From assembly GCA_036725345.1 (NCBI GenBank), contig DAIMEJ010000012.1:30794-94793 (forward strand): 64,000 bases of DNA, given 5' to 3'. A program made the translations under genes and the position numbers. Origin of the DNA: JAPLJU01 sp036725345 (lineage in GTDB: Bacteria > Desulfobacterota > Syntrophia > Syntrophales > UBA2192). Below the pieces are notes generated by a model. The model saw only the letters and a list, made by a program, of their open reading frames with translations. It was not told the origin of the DNA and made no database searches. Below, in pieces: positions 1-10,100 of the stretch (within the stretch, counting starts at the first letter, position 1; each line of letters starts with the position of its first letter).

Positions 1-1
1 C

Positions 2-1063
2 GCGATACGATTTGACAAGGTGAAAAAAAAGTTCGGCGAGGTCGTTGTTGTCCGGGAGCTTGATCTGGAAATACACGACGGCGAATTTTTCACCTTCGTC
101 GGACCGAGCGGCTGCGGTAAGTCGACGATTTTGCACATGATCGCAGGGCTGGAACACGTGACAGGTGGCATTATATATTTTGACGGGACCCCCGTGAATG
201 ATTTGTCCCCGAGGCAGAGGGATGTGGCCATGGTTTTCCAGAGTTATGCCCTCTACCCCCACATGCGTGTATATGAGAACATTGCATTTCCGCTCCGCAT
301 GAGCAAGACACATCCGGAGGAGATCGATCGGGAAGTCCGAAACACGGCGGAGCTTCTGGGTCTGCAGGAACTCCTCCATAGGAAACCGAAGGAACTCTCC
401 GGTGGGCAGAGGCAGCGGGTGGCCCTCGGCAGAGCCATTATCCGGCGCCCAAGGGTTTTCCTCATGGACGAGCCGCTATCAAACCTCGATGCCAAACTGA
501 GGCTCGAAACGAGGGGGGAGCTTAAAAAACTTCATCGGGAGCTCGGGATTACAACGGTTTATGTCACCCATGATCAGGCCGAGGCCATGAGCATTTCCGA
601 CCGGATCGCTGTTCTTCACGATGGGGAAATTCATCAGAGCGGAACACCGCTTGAAGTCTACAGGAATCCAGCAAATGTCTTCGTGGCCAGCTTTATCGGA
701 AACGTCCCTATAAATCTTGTCCCTGTGACGCAGAAGAACCTTGACCCTGTTGAGATCGATTTCAATGGTGTAATCCTTACCCCATCACTGGATGAGAGAC
801 CAGAGGAATCTGCGCTGATGGCAGGGATCCGACCGGAAGATACAGACATCTCACGGATCAAAACCAAAGGCGCCCAGATCATCGAGGTTTTACTGACGGA
901 ACCGGCAGGGTCCTTTGTGCTGGTGGATTTTAGGTGGAAAGGCGTGACGATGAAGGGAACAGCCCGTACGGACACGGATCTGAAGTGCGGGGAGCTTGCC
1001 TTTATGACATTCCCCGGAGATAGGGTGCTGATCTTCGATACCCGAACGGGTAAAAAGTTATAA
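2..1063 (+). CDS. ABC transporter ATP-binding protein, MalK/UgpC type (5' end outside window)
   Basis: ATPase subunit that would power an ABC importer for sugars or glycerol-phosphate-like solutes at the inner membrane. Counting from the GTG at base 20, Walker A GPSGCGKST is at residues 28-36, the Q-loop Gln near 74, the signature LSGGQ at 126-130, Walker B VFLMDEP at 146-152 and the H-loop His at 184. A C-terminal TOBE-like domain follows, as in the MalK class. The frame is open upstream of the GTG, with codons reading AIRFDK; MalK proteins normally have that kind of N-terminus just before KxFG, so the real start lies before the window. Partner permease and binding-protein genes are not visible. 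Substrate cannot be assigned. Confidence 0.93.
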   Translation, partial: AIRFDKVKKKFGEVVVVRELDLEIHDGEFFTFVGPSGCGKSTILHMIAGLEHVTGGIIYFDGTPVNDLSPRQRDVAMVFQSYALYPHMRVYENIAFPLRMSKTHPEEIDREVRNTAELLGLQELLHRKPKELSGGQRQRVALGRAIIRRPRVFLMDEPLSNLDAKLRLETRGELKKLHRELGITTVYVTHDQAEAMSISDRIAVLHDGEIHQSGTPLEVYRNPANVFVASFIGNVPINLVPVTQKNLDPVEIDFNGVILTPSLDERPEESALMAGIRPEDTDISRIKTKGAQIIEVLLTEPAGSFVLVDFRWKGVTMKGTARTDTDLKCGELAFMTFPGDRVLIFDTRTGKKL

Positions 1064-1272
1064 ATGACATGAGTCATTATTTGTACATAAATTCATGTCG
1101 GATAGCGGCGGCCCGGGTTGTTTGGACGGGAAACAGGGTTTGATAAGGAGAAACGGCCGCGGTTCATGGTCATGCCGCAGACGTTTCTGCGGAAGAGTGC
1201 GGAAGTAAATCCCTCCTGTAAATGCGTGGTATGGGATAGTAGAGGTCTATTCTTGCTGGTGCGTGCCGTGGT

Positions 1273-2610
1273 TCAGAGGTCTTTCAGCAGTCTGTTTGCC
1301 GGCAGTTTTTCAATGGTGTCCCGGAAGGTTCCGATCGCTTCCGACAGGGTGGAAAATTCCGGCGTACGGGCGAAGGGTATGGTGTTGAGTCCCCTGAGTT
1401 CCATGGCGTCGATGACCTGTTGAATCGTCAGCGTCTGGATGTCGCGGGCCGGCTGGAACCCTCGCTCCCCGTCTTTATCGATGTCCGTGACGGAGAGGAT
1501 ATTACTCTGGGTCAGCTCGAAAAGGATTTCGTTGACGAGGCGGACCGGAATTTCAAGCTCCTGAGAAAGCTGCCGGGCGGTCAGCGGGGCCTCCCCCCGG
1601 GCGAAGTTCCGGACGACGCGCTGCGCGACCTGAAGGGAAAGCAGGGTCTTGAGACGGCGGCTGGTTTGAAGTGCGTCGGGCTCGAATTCATAGGTGTCCA
1701 CGTTCTGGAGGGCAAAGGAGAATTCGGCGCCATACAATAGGATCAGCCAGCTCAGCTGAAGCCAGACAAGGAAGAGCGGCAAAGCGGCGAAACTGCCATA
1801 AATGGCGTTGTATTTCGCGACCCCGATCTGAAAGGTGATGTATACCCATTGTGCAACCTCAAAGATCGTGCCGGCAATGATACCAGCTACCAGGCCATTG
1901 ATAAAGCGAACCTTCGTATTCGGCATGAAAATGTACAGAAAGGTAAACAGTCCCCACAGAAGGGTGTAAGGAAGCAGTTTCAGAAAAAACATGACGATCG
2001 AGCTAAATGCACTTAGGATTGTAAGCCGTTCCACGATTAGCGTCACCTGTGTGATGACGAGGACGGTTGCACTGCTGGAGAGAATGATGAGAACAGGGCA
2101 GACAAGCATCAGCGACAGGTAGTCACCGAATTTCCGGCCCAAGGAGCGCTGCTCTTTGATTCCCCAGATGTCATTCAGGGAACCTTCGATTTGTCCGAGC
2201 ATCTTGATGACGGCCCAGAAAAGAACAATCAGGCCGACACCCGCAATCAGTCCCCCTTGGGTGTTCTCCAAGAGAGAGTGGGAAAAATGGATGATGTTGT
2301 CGAGGATTTCCTCTTGACCGGCCAGCTTGTCGCGCAACTGTGATTCGAGCATCTTCTCGAAGCCGAACCCCTTGGCGATTCCGAAGGCCATGGCGGCTAC
2401 CGGCACGATGGAAATCAACGAGTAAAAGGTGAGCGCCGATGCCCTGAGCTGGCATTTGTCTTCGTCGAATCCACGGATTGAGAGGAGTAATACCCGCAAA
2501 AGTTTCAGAAAAAAGGATTTTGTCGGGGGGAGGTTTGTTCGTCGGATACGCCAGACATCGTGCTTGATGAAATCCACTGACTTTGGAATGACGTTACGGA
2601 GAGTCTTCAT
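1273..2610 (-). CDS. YihY/BrkB-family inner-membrane protein with winged-helix-like C-terminal extension
   Basis: Polytopic membrane protein of the YihY/virulence factor BrkB family (formerly mislabelled ribonuclease BN). The hallmark segment LTFYSLISIVPVAAMAFG opens the membrane domain, followed by about six hydrophobic helices to roughly residue 290. The last 120 residues are soluble and look like a winged helix (LTARQLSQELEIPVRLVNEILFELTQSNIL), a tail I associate with the longer, about 440-residue members. I chose the ATG at 2610 because AGGAA sits 7 bases before it; a TTG at 2655 would add 15 residues but has no ribosome site. Function of the family is not settled. It lies alone between the ABC ATPase (convergent) and a phosphatase operon. 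Confidence 0.9.
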   Translation of the reverse strand: MKTLRNVIPKSVDFIKHDVWRIRRTNLPPTKSFFLKLLRVLLLSIRGFDEDKCQLRASALTFYSLISIVPVAAMAFGIAKGFGFEKMLESQLRDKLAGQEEILDNIIHFSHSLLENTQGGLIAGVGLIVLFWAVIKMLGQIEGSLNDIWGIKEQRSLGRKFGDYLSLMLVCPVLIILSSSATVLVITQVTLIVERLTILSAFSSIVMFFLKLLPYTLLWGLFTFLYIFMPNTKVRFINGLVAGIIAGTIFEVAQWVYITFQIGVAKYNAIYGSFAALPLFLVWLQLSWLILLYGAEFSFALQNVDTYEFEPDALQTSRRLKTLLSLQVAQRVVRNFARGEAPLTARQLSQELEIPVRLVNEILFELTQSNILSVTDIDKDGERGFQPARDIQTLTIQQVIDAMELRGLNTIPFARTPEFSTLSEAIGTFRDTIEKLPANRLLKDL

Positions 2611-2814
2611 AACACATTTCCTAATGGTGTTTCGATATTCGAGATAGGTATCCAAGAAAAATCACTACAAGTATGTCCTTTATCTTGCAAGTATACAAAT
2701 AACAATTTTGTGTCAATGGAATAACGACAATTAATACTGATTGAAAGATTGCATGTTTTTGTTTATCGACGGAATGTCGATTTCAGAAAGAAATCAATAG
2801 CCCAAGGCAAAAGA

Positions 2815-2838
2815 GGCAGGGCCATTTCTGACCCTGCC
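2815..2838 (-). terminator. Hairpin terminator
   Basis: Inverted repeat GGCAGGGCCA / TGACCCTGCC with a TTTC loop; all 10 pairs form if one G-U is allowed. Read on the minus strand it is followed by TCTTTTGCC, so it best serves leftward transcription from the phosphatase operon 400 bp upstream. The inner motif GTCATTTCTGACC recurs in the hairpins at 48726 and 53448. Confidence 0.6.
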
Positions 2839-2957
2839 CTCTATTTCGCCGTGGTAAGGATGCAGTTTCAACCCTGGTTGGCGTGGATGGCCTTCGCTTG
2901 GTCAATATTGTCACGCTGATAATTGTCGGCCTAAATCCAGCTGTTTACAATTGTATC

Positions 2958-3028
2958 TGCGTGATTCGACTGCTTTTTCTTTCCAAATAGAGCGTTGAGG
3001 AAAAGTTCCTATAGCTGTACGTCCCGGG
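2958..3028. repeat. Intergenic repeat family member R1 (about 71 bp)
   Basis: One of three clear copies (with 5228-5298 and 11237-11307) of an intergenic element. Shared core: AGAGCGTTGAGG followed by an A-rich triplet and a GTTC/GCTC arm, so that the arms can pair around an 11-nt loop GTTGAGGNAAA. This copy is the most diverged, with one unpaired end base. It lies in a 630-bp gene-free stretch (2611-3240) that otherwise holds only the terminator at 2815. Confidence 0.6.
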
Positions 3029-3240
3029 GAGTCATATCCACTCAAGGGATTGACCATATCGGCTAACCCCTTTTTTGAGTGATTTGACCATTTAAACGGT
3101 GTAACGATGGGTTCAAACCGCTTGTTTTGAAGCCAAGTAGATCGCCGGAGAGAACCTGTGGAGTATTTCTTAGCCTTTCGGCTTCCTCCCATCCGGCGGT
3201 GATTAAATCATATAATTTCTCAATTTTTTTATTCAGATGC

Positions 3241-3855
3241 TTATATTGAGTCACCGAGCGTTTCAAGATGCCCCACGTCATTGAATCTTTCAAAATAAAA
3301 TTTACCGCCTGCGCAGTCGATTATTGTTTTTGAAGCAACGTCCACACAGGTACTCCTGAATTCTGAAAGACTTATATCGCGAATCTTACACAGAACCGCG
3401 GCAATCGTGAAGTTGTGAGAAACAACCAGGGCATTGCGGGTTTTATTCAAGATATACTCCATAACCGGCCAGGCTCTCCCCTGAAGTTCCGAAAGTGTCT
3501 CACCATGAGGCATTCTGACATGAGCAGGATCGATCATCCACTGCGTCAGGAAGTCTTTGTAATGATCTCTAAGTTCGTGAAAGTGCAGGCCTTCAAAATC
3601 ACCCGGGTTCATTTCCATCAACCCATGTTCTATGTGAATTGAGGCTTCATGAAAATGGCCGACAATCCTTGCGGTTTCATAGGCCCGCTTCAGGGGGCTT
3701 GTATAAATGGCATTGATTCTTTCATCTTTGAGGGACAGCGCAAGTTTGTGAGCCTGTCTGACCCCCATTTCATTTAATGAAATATCACTGATGCCCTGGA
3801 CTTTTTTTCCCCTGTTCCAGTCGGTCTGACCGTGTCTTATCAGGATCAACCTCAC
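3241..3855 (-). CDS. Histidine phosphatase family protein (phosphoglycerate-mutase-like)
   Basis: Cytoplasmic phosphatase of the RHG superfamily, 204 residues, the usual size for the CobC/GpmB-like branch. The RHGQT motif lies at residues 7-11, with His8 the expected phospho-acceptor. A second conserved arginine follows in YTSPLKRAYET, and the second catalytic His is in ALVVSHNFTIAAVL. Start is the GTG at 3855, preceded by a GGAGAAGAGG ribosome site. It sits 21 bp downstream of an XRE regulator on the same strand, so the two are probably co-transcribed. The substrate cannot be read from sequence; alpha-ribazole phosphatase is one option, but there are no cobalamin genes nearby. Confidence 0.9.
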   Translation of the reverse strand: MRLILIRHGQTDWNRGKKVQGISDISLNEMGVRQAHKLALSLKDERINAIYTSPLKRAYETARIVGHFHEASIHIEHGLMEMNPGDFEGLHFHELRDHYKDFLTQWMIDPAHVRMPHGETLSELQGRAWPVMEYILNKTRNALVVSHNFTIAAVLCKIRDISLSEFRSTCVDVASKTIIDCAGGKFYFERFNDVGHLETLGDSI

Positions 3856-3876
3856 AATGCCTCTTCTCCGAAAGGG

Positions 3877-4095
3877 TTAAAAGATGTTCTGAAAAGCGAG
3901 GCCGTAAAAACCTACATCCGCTTCCATATCTATGTAGTCAAGCAGTAATTTCAGTGTTTTGCTCGGCTGCCTCACCCCCTTTTCGAGATAATAAACGTCA
4001 TTGCGGGTAATCCCGATTCGTTCCCCGAATTCATCTTGGGAAAGCCCGAATCTGTCAAGCAGTTTCTTTATCTGTTGTGGACTCCAATCTTTCAT
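3877..4095 (-). CDS. Small XRE-family helix-turn-helix regulator
   Basis: A 72-residue protein that is essentially one Cro/C1-type helix-turn-helix. Residues about 7-62 include LSQDEFGERIGITRNDVYYLEKG, in which the recognition helix is plain, followed by QPSKTLKLLLDYI. It is the first gene of a likely two-gene operon with the histidine phosphatase. Its promoter must lie in the AT-rich region 4096-4488. Short XRE proteins of this kind often autoregulate or act as antitoxins. No RelE/HigB-type toxin is adjacent, so the antitoxin role is not supported. Confidence 0.85.
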   Translation of the reverse strand: MKDWSPQQIKKLLDRFGLSQDEFGERIGITRNDVYYLEKGVRQPSKTLKLLLDYIDMEADVGFYGLAFQNIF

Positions 4096-4432
4096 AGATA
4101 CATAATAGCTAAACTATGTTAGATATCATAACCCATCTTTTATGGACAATTCTCTCTGAATCCTGAAGCTTTGTATAATCTGTGGAACAAGAAAGAAATG
4201 AAAAAATTCAGCCTGGAGGCGCTCAGGACTGCTCTTGACTTTTTGGCCTATTAGACAAAATATTATGAAACCTTTGCTTCGTACAAAAGCAAATAACCGT
4301 GAAGGATAGTCTCCACCAAATACCCAACATAGTGTCCGTGTTTATACCTTCTCGGTGTTTTCGATAAAGCCAGACCATTCACAGGGTGGAATGCAAAAAA
4401 GCAGTCTTTATGATGGTACGATGGCCAAGCTG
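4096..4432. other. Gene-free AT-rich intergenic region
   Basis: Divergent spacer between the XRE regulator (minus) and the gene at 4489 (plus). Lower in G+C than its surroundings. An open frame at 4132-4254 without a start codon reads like a short protein tail (EALYNLWNKKEMKK, then ALDFLAY and stop) and may be the remains of a lost gene. No RNA gene was recognised. Confidence 0.4.
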
Positions 4433-4460
4433 CCGAACAATGTTCATTAAATTTGTTCGG
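4433..4460. promoter_or_regulatory. Inverted repeat upstream of the HEPN-like gene
   Basis: Perfect 8-bp arms CCGAACAA / TTGTTCGG separated by 12 bases, ending 28 bp before the ATG at 4489. It could be an operator or a leader hairpin that limits translation. No binding protein can be named; the nearby XRE regulator is one candidate. Confidence 0.4.
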
Positions 4461-4488
4461 TCTTTCAGCTTTGGAAGAGGGGATCGAA

Positions 4489-5211
4489 ATGAAAATTGCT
4501 TCCCAGGAATTGAAAAAAGCCAGGACACATCATGAATTCGAAGATCGCCTGAAAGTGCTTCAGGATGAAATTATCAAGGCTGAACGATGTTTTTATTCAT
4601 TTTCAGCCATTCACGATTTTTTGAGCAAACACAAAGCGGAAGGGAATAAGAATCCACTTTATTGGAATACGGTAAAGGATGCTCTCCTGGGATATTTCTT
4701 CGTGACGATAGGAAGAATATTTGATGAAGATAAAAAATCGCAATCTGTTGTCTCCTTTGTAAGGTATTGCAAGGTTTATAATTCAATCTTTTCAAAAAAA
4801 AACTTGCAGGAACGGAAAAGATCCGAACTGGCGCCACCAGATCTGGAATCCTATATGGAAAGGATTCCCAATGTCACGGTCAGCAAGGATGATTTCGAGA
4901 CGATAGAGACGGAAATTGCGGTCAAGAAGCTGGTGTATTATGATAAATATGAAAATATCCGTGACAAACTATTTGTTCAAGAAGAATTGAAAAAGGTCAG
5001 TCGAGAGGGCGATTTATATTCAGAAGCCTTTGTCAATGAGCTGGAGGAACTGTTGAATTTTCTGAATAAAATAACCCGGGTTTTTGGGGAACTCTATTTT
5101 CATGGGACAAAAATAGATTTAAAGAAGGTCAAATATGAAAGTTCAAAAACGACAATCGCCAGAGATGTGGGGGAGTTTTTGAAAAGACTATCAGTGAAAG
5201 TGGAGGTATGA
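4489..5211 (+). CDS. Hypothetical protein, HEPN/AbiU2-like
   Basis: A 240-residue, AT-rich, helix-rich protein. The stretch YWNTVKDALLGYFFVTIGRIFD, then ED and SQSVVSF, resembles the alpha-helical HEPN_AbiU2 group linked to abortive-infection proteins. I rate this resemblance as suggestive only: the classical RNase motif RxxxxH is not evident. I chose the ATG at 4489, preceded by GAAGAGGGGA, over the TTG at 4453. Base composition and codon use differ from the GC-rich neighbours, suggesting acquisition by transfer. It stands alone, bounded upstream by a dyad at 4433 and downstream by repeat R2. A defence role is inference. Confidence 0.65.
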   Translation: MKIASQELKKARTHHEFEDRLKVLQDEIIKAERCFYSFSAIHDFLSKHKAEGNKNPLYWNTVKDALLGYFFVTIGRIFDEDKKSQSVVSFVRYCKVYNSIFSKKNLQERKRSELAPPDLESYMERIPNVTVSKDDFETIETEIAVKKLVYYDKYENIRDKLFVQEELKKVSREGDLYSEAFVNELEELLNFLNKITRVFGELYFHGTKIDLKKVKYESSKTTIARDVGEFLKRLSVKVEV

Positions 5212-5227
5212 TCATTACAATCGCAGT

Positions 5228-5298
5228 TTCTCGACTTGATCACGTTTTCCTTCCCAGCAGAGCGTTGAGGTAAAGCTCTTACAGCTGCACGTCCGACG
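5228..5298. repeat. Intergenic repeat family member R2 (about 71 bp)
   Basis: Best-preserved copy. AGAGC pairs perfectly with GCTCT around the 11-nt loop GTTGAGGTAAA. It shares about three quarters of its bases with R3 at 11237. It lies 22 bp upstream of tamA. Confidence 0.7.
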
Positions 5299-5320
5299 CC
5301 CGTACCATTTGTGACAACCA

Positions 5321-7138
5321 ATGCCCTTATATCCGGTTATCTCTAAATTGTCGTTCCCGATTCAGTGGCATAGAAGGAACACCCTGTCGGGGTTCCTCTG
5401 TTTTCTTGCTATCGGCCTGTTTACCCTGCCCGCACCTGCATTTGCGGTGTCCGAGTCCGTAGAGGTCGTCGTAGAAGGAATCTCCGGAAAAGAGCTGGAC
5501 AATGTCCGGGCTGCCCTGACCATCCCGCCCGCACTTATCCGGGACGGCAAAGTGGAGAAATTGTGGCTGGAGCGTTTTGAGCAACAGGCACCCGGGAAGG
5601 CGAAAGAGGCCCTGGAAGCCTTCGGGTATTACCGACCTGTCATTACCACTCACATGGACACTCTCGAGGAAGGGGTATACAAGCTTGTTGTTCGCGTGGA
5701 TGTCGGTGAGCCTGTGCGCCTTACGAAGGCACAGGTTCAGGTAAGGGGTACGGGGGCCTCCGACGAAGTACTGGCAAAAGCGGCTTCGGGTTTTCCCCTG
5801 CGAACCGGGGACGTCCTGCGCCAGGATATTTATGAGAAGTTCAAGGGGGAACTCCAGTCGAAGGCACTGGAACAAGGTTACCTGGACGCGCAATTCTCGA
5901 TCCACGTCATCCGCCTTAACGTGACCGAATCGGCGGCTGAAATCGACCTTGTTCTCGATACGGGTGAGCGCTATCGCTTCGGCGAAGTGCGCTTTTCGGG
6001 CGCTCCTCGTTACCCGGACCGGTTTCTGCGGACATTTCTCGATTTCAAACCCGGTGATGTCTTCTCATCAGAAAAGATATTGCAGACCCAACTCAATTTT
6101 GCCACTGCGCAACGCTTCAAATCGGTCATCGTACAGCCCGACAAGGCAGGAGCCACGGACTATGCGGTGCCGCTAAACGTGGATCTTGTACCGTCACCCC
6201 AGAAAGTCGTGAGAGTGGGGGTGGGCTACACCACGGACTACGGGCCGGGGTTTTCCGTGCGCTACGAGGACCTGAATGTGGCGGACAGCGCGCAGAAACT
6301 TGAAACGGAACTGAATTTGAGTCAGCGCCTTCAGGGGCTGGCAATGCGCTATATCTTCCCGGGCAGCACCGATTTCAGGAACAACACCAATAGCCGCCTG
6401 TCCGTGCAGAGAGAAGATACGTCCAGCTACACCACCAAATCGATTTCGGCGGAAATCGAGAGGACCAGGGGCTTCGGCAAGGATCGGCTCGGCTCAATTT
6501 ATCTCCAGCTCCAGAAGGAAGATTCCACGGCCGGGGACGACACGACCAACACCTTTATCCTGATGCCGGGCATACGTTTTTCCGAGAGGCGTTACGACAG
6601 CCTGATACGACCGACCAAAGCGTTCGGCTACAAGCTCGAAGCGAGGGGCACCACGGAATCCTTCAACTCCGACGTCACATTTGGGCAGTTGCTCGGCAAC
6701 GGAGACGCGCTTTTACCGCTCCCGGGTCGATTCTCTCTCAAGATGAGAGGGCAGGCGGGAACGACAGCCATTAACGGCAATTTCCTGGAAGTCCCCATTA
6801 CGTATCGTTTTTTCACGGGCGGGGACAACAGCATACGGGGATATGCGTACCAGTCATTGGGCCCCAAAAATGACAAGGGCGAGGTCGTGGGGGGCAAGCA
6901 CCTGCTGGTGGGGAGTATCGAACTGGAACGGGCCATCGGTGCGAACTGGGGTGTGGCGGTGTTCTACGATGCGGGAAACGCCTTTGACAATTTTGAGAGC
7001 CTGGATATCGCCCAGGGTACAGGCCTGGGCCTTCGCTACTACACGCCGGTGGGTCCCATACGTGTTGACATCGCCCGTCAACTGGGTGTGTCGGACCCGG
7101 GGTACAGATTCCATTTCACGGTGGGAGTGCAGTTTTGA
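5321..7138 (+). CDS. tamA: TamA-like outer-membrane assembly protein (Omp85/BamA superfamily)
   Basis: Outer-membrane half of the translocation and assembly module. It starts with a basic stretch and a hydrophobic signal peptide ending near PAPAFA (about residue 42). POTRA-like repeats follow (YYRPVITTHMD and GEPVRLTKAQVQV regions, to about residue 265), then a C-terminal beta-barrel with the GGDNSIRGYAYQSLGP motif typical of Omp85 proteins (RGY), ending in VGVQF with the expected terminal Phe. The length of 605 fits TamA (about 570-600). The ATG at 5321 has no clear ribosome site, so the start is uncertain. It overlaps tamB by four bases, which supports a coupled pair. Confidence 0.93.
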   Translation: MPLYPVISKLSFPIQWHRRNTLSGFLCFLAIGLFTLPAPAFAVSESVEVVVEGISGKELDNVRAALTIPPALIRDGKVEKLWLERFEQQAPGKAKEALEAFGYYRPVITTHMDTLEEGVYKLVVRVDVGEPVRLTKAQVQVRGTGASDEVLAKAASGFPLRTGDVLRQDIYEKFKGELQSKALEQGYLDAQFSIHVIRLNVTESAAEIDLVLDTGERYRFGEVRFSGAPRYPDRFLRTFLDFKPGDVFSSEKILQTQLNFATAQRFKSVIVQPDKAGATDYAVPLNVDLVPSPQKVVRVGVGYTTDYGPGFSVRYEDLNVADSAQKLETELNLSQRLQGLAMRYIFPGSTDFRNNTNSRLSVQREDTSSYTTKSISAEIERTRGFGKDRLGSIYLQLQKEDSTAGDDTTNTFILMPGIRFSERRYDSLIRPTKAFGYKLEARGTTESFNSDVTFGQLLGNGDALLPLPGRFSLKMRGQAGTTAINGNFLEVPITYRFFTGGDNSIRGYAYQSLGPKNDKGEVVGGKHLLVGSIELERAIGANWGVAVFYDAGNAFDNFESLDIAQGTGLGLRYYTPVGPIRVDIARQLGVSDPGYRFHFTVGVQF

Positions 7139-10100
7139 AGAGACGCTCGATCATAGGCTGTTCCATCCTGTCGCTCGCTCTCACGGCGATGGCCGTTATC
7201 GTATGGCTTTTCTGCACCTCCGCCGGCACGCGCCTCGTTCTGGAAACCCTGTTCCGCTGGATGCCGGTGAGCGTTGAGGCGGAGCGCATTACGGGGAGGC
7301 TTGCAGACGGCCTTACCCTGGAGGGCGTCCGTGTAAAGTGGGAAAGCGGCGAAGCGCAGGTCGCCAACCTCCGCATGAGCTTGGAGCCCCTTTATCTGCT
7401 GGCCGGATCGGTGTCGATCGATGAGATGGAGATGCACCGTGTCTCCATCGTCGATAACAGCCCGGAGAGGGGTCCCCCTTATGATCTCGAGTGGCCTCGT
7501 GCCCCGCTCCTGCTCTCGGCTGTAAGAGGCCGCATAGGGGAATTTCATGTCAAAGATGCATCCTATCAGAAACCGGGCAAGCTTCCCGTGACGCTCCGGG
7601 AAGGGCGGGGCGAGGTGATCTGGGCCCGCGGGTCTAATCTGACGGTTCGGAATCTTGTCCTCCGACTTCAGGACGCGCAGGCAGAAGGCAGTGTTCAGGC
7701 GGGTTTTCTGTTTCCTTCCCTTCAAGCAAGCCTTTCTGTCGCGCTCGATAAGGCTGTCGCGAAATGTAACGCCTTTTCTCTGACAGCGGACCTCGCATCG
7801 GGCCAGGGGCCCGAGCAGGTTTCAGGACCGATACATCTTTCCGCTTCGTCGGGCACGGAAGTGATAGCCCGGCTGGAGGGCGAGATTGGGCTTACCCGGA
7901 AGGCCTTGCTGTTCCGGAACCTTCAGTTCAAGGATGACGAGAAGCGTACCATGGTGAACGTCGATGGCCAGGTGGATGTCTCTACAGCCGAGATTGTCAC
8001 CGGCGCCGAATTCCGGGTCGAGATTCCGGAGGGGCTGTCGGCGCTTCTCCCGTTGGCACTTACGGGCACGCTTGAAATCAGAGGCAGCCCGGATCATTAC
8101 ACGGGAGATTTTACTTTAAAGAACGAGGGGGAGACGTGGAGGTCAGCCTTCCTGTCCGGCATTCTTTCCGGGAACCGTGAAAGTGTGCGGGTGACCGGCA
8201 TGACGGGTCGGTTCCTTGAGGGCACGTTGAAGGGGGAACTAAGGGGATCCTGGGACAAAAGAGTGTCCGTGAAAGCGTCCCTGCAGGCCAGGAATCTCAA
8301 TCCCGCCCTGATTGCACCGGAACTCGCTGGCCGGATCAACCTCAATGCAGAGGGTGCCGCCCATTGGCCGCAGTCAGGCTCTCTCGAGGCGAGGGTCAAG
8401 TGCGAACTCCTGGAGAGCCGCCTCCGCGACCGGGCTCTTACCGGCGTCCTCGATGCCCAACAGCATGCCGGTATAATCCGCCTGAACAGACTTTTCCTGA
8501 AGGGGGCCGGTTTTGAGATGCGAGCAGCCGGCGCCCTTGAGGAACGTTTGACCTGGGGAGTGCAGATCAGCGATCTTTCCGCACTCATGCCCGACAACAG
8601 GGGCCGGGCCTCAGCGTCCGGTTGGGTGCACCGGGACAGGGAACTGTTAGGCGGTGCGATGACCCTCCGGGGCAATGATCTCTTTGTTTCCGGCATGGGT
8701 GTCGCAGCCATAGCGGCGGATGCGGAGATGGCCAAAGGGGAACCCCGAAGCATTGACGGAAGAGCCAACCTGAAGGGCTTCACATACGGACCTGTAAAAA
8801 TCAATAACGCACAAGTGAAGACTACGGGTCAGTTAGAGGACCACACGATATATGTCTTCATTGAGTCGCCCGGGGCCAGGGGAGAGGTTGCCCTGCGTGG
8901 CAGTTATGCAAAAGCTGTATGGAAAGGAACCCTGGAGACCCTGAAAGGAAGCGATGCCCTGGGTTCATGGGGCCTCGAGTCCCCGGTGTCTCTCCTGGTG
9001 TCCGCAAAAAAGATGAGCGTCAGTCCGGCACGAATCACCAGCACGAGCGAGGAGGCATTCGAAACCTCCATGGACTTGTCTCTCAACCCGGCGCGAGGTG
9101 CTCTCCTGGCGGAATGGCAGAGGGTGAATCTGGCACGGTTGTCCTTTTTCCTTCCGGACTGGCAGATAGGCGGTCAGACAGAGGGCCATCTGCGTGCGGA
9201 TTTTCGCGGCAAGAACAGGACGACGATCTCTTCTTCGATGGGGCTTGAGGGAAGCCTTGCCCGTGGATCGTCTGTCATAAACGTGAAGGAGGCATCCGGA
9301 AAACTCGAATGGAACGAAGGCGGCCTCTTGTGGTTATCCCAGGCGGACTTCACCCGCGGCGGTCGATTGGTCATGCGGTTTACTTCTCCGGAGCCGGCCC
9401 GGCCCGGCCTGCCGGGCAGGGGCGATTTCCGTTTTTCCGCGGAAAACGTGGATGCAGCCCTTATCCAGCCCTGGTTCCCCCAAGCCCTTTCCATGACGGG
9501 AATCGTGTCGTGTACAGCTGAGGGGAAACTGCTTCCCGGTATGCACCTGGACGCCTCCGGTGAGTTAAAGGTCTCACAGGGCGTCTTTTCACTGCAGGAA
9601 AAAAAAGGGGTTGTTACCGCGCGGGCGGAAAGAGCGCAGCTTCGCTGGGCGTGGCGGGGTCAGACGTTGAGCGGTGATATCGATCTTCTGCTGACCAACC
9701 ACGGCTTCATCAAGGCCGATTTCCGTTTCCCAATCGCGGCAAAGCTCCCCCTTCAGATCGAAGAGAAAGGACCTGTACAACTCACCGCTCGCGCCGATAT
9801 GCAGGAGAGGGGACTCTTGAGCGCTATCTTTCCGGGGTTGATCCAGGAGAGCAGGGGTCATTTTCTTCTGAACGGTTCTGTGGACGGCATGTGGAAAACC
9901 CCGAAGGTCCACGGCACCATGCGGATCGATCAGGCGGGTGCCTATCTGCCTTCCACGGGTGTTCAACTGAGCGACGCCGAGATGGAAGCCCGATTCGAGG
10001 ACCAGGTGGTATACATCACATCCTACGGGGTTCGCTCCGGTCCAGGAAGAATTGAAGGAAAGGGAACCCTCTGGATCAAGGACCGGGGAATTGATCGATT

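Noticed and set aside
3105..3125. GGGTTCAAACC, resembling a tRNA T-loop
   Set aside because: The flanking bases do not form a T-stem and no acceptor or anticodon arms are present.
3063..3293. Minus-strand frame overlapping the end of the histidine phosphatase gene
   Set aside because: It overlaps a real gene, runs through repeat R1 surroundings and shows no family pattern.
4132..4254. Open frame without start codon reading like a protein tail in the AT-rich gap
   Set aside because: Only about 40 codons, no start or ribosome site, and no family recognised; kept only as a remark on the intergenic region.
5228..5298. Repeat family as integron attC sites (GTTGAGG resembling GTTRRRY)
   Set aside because: The last core base is G, not a pyrimidine, the matching inverse core is missing, and no integrase is present.
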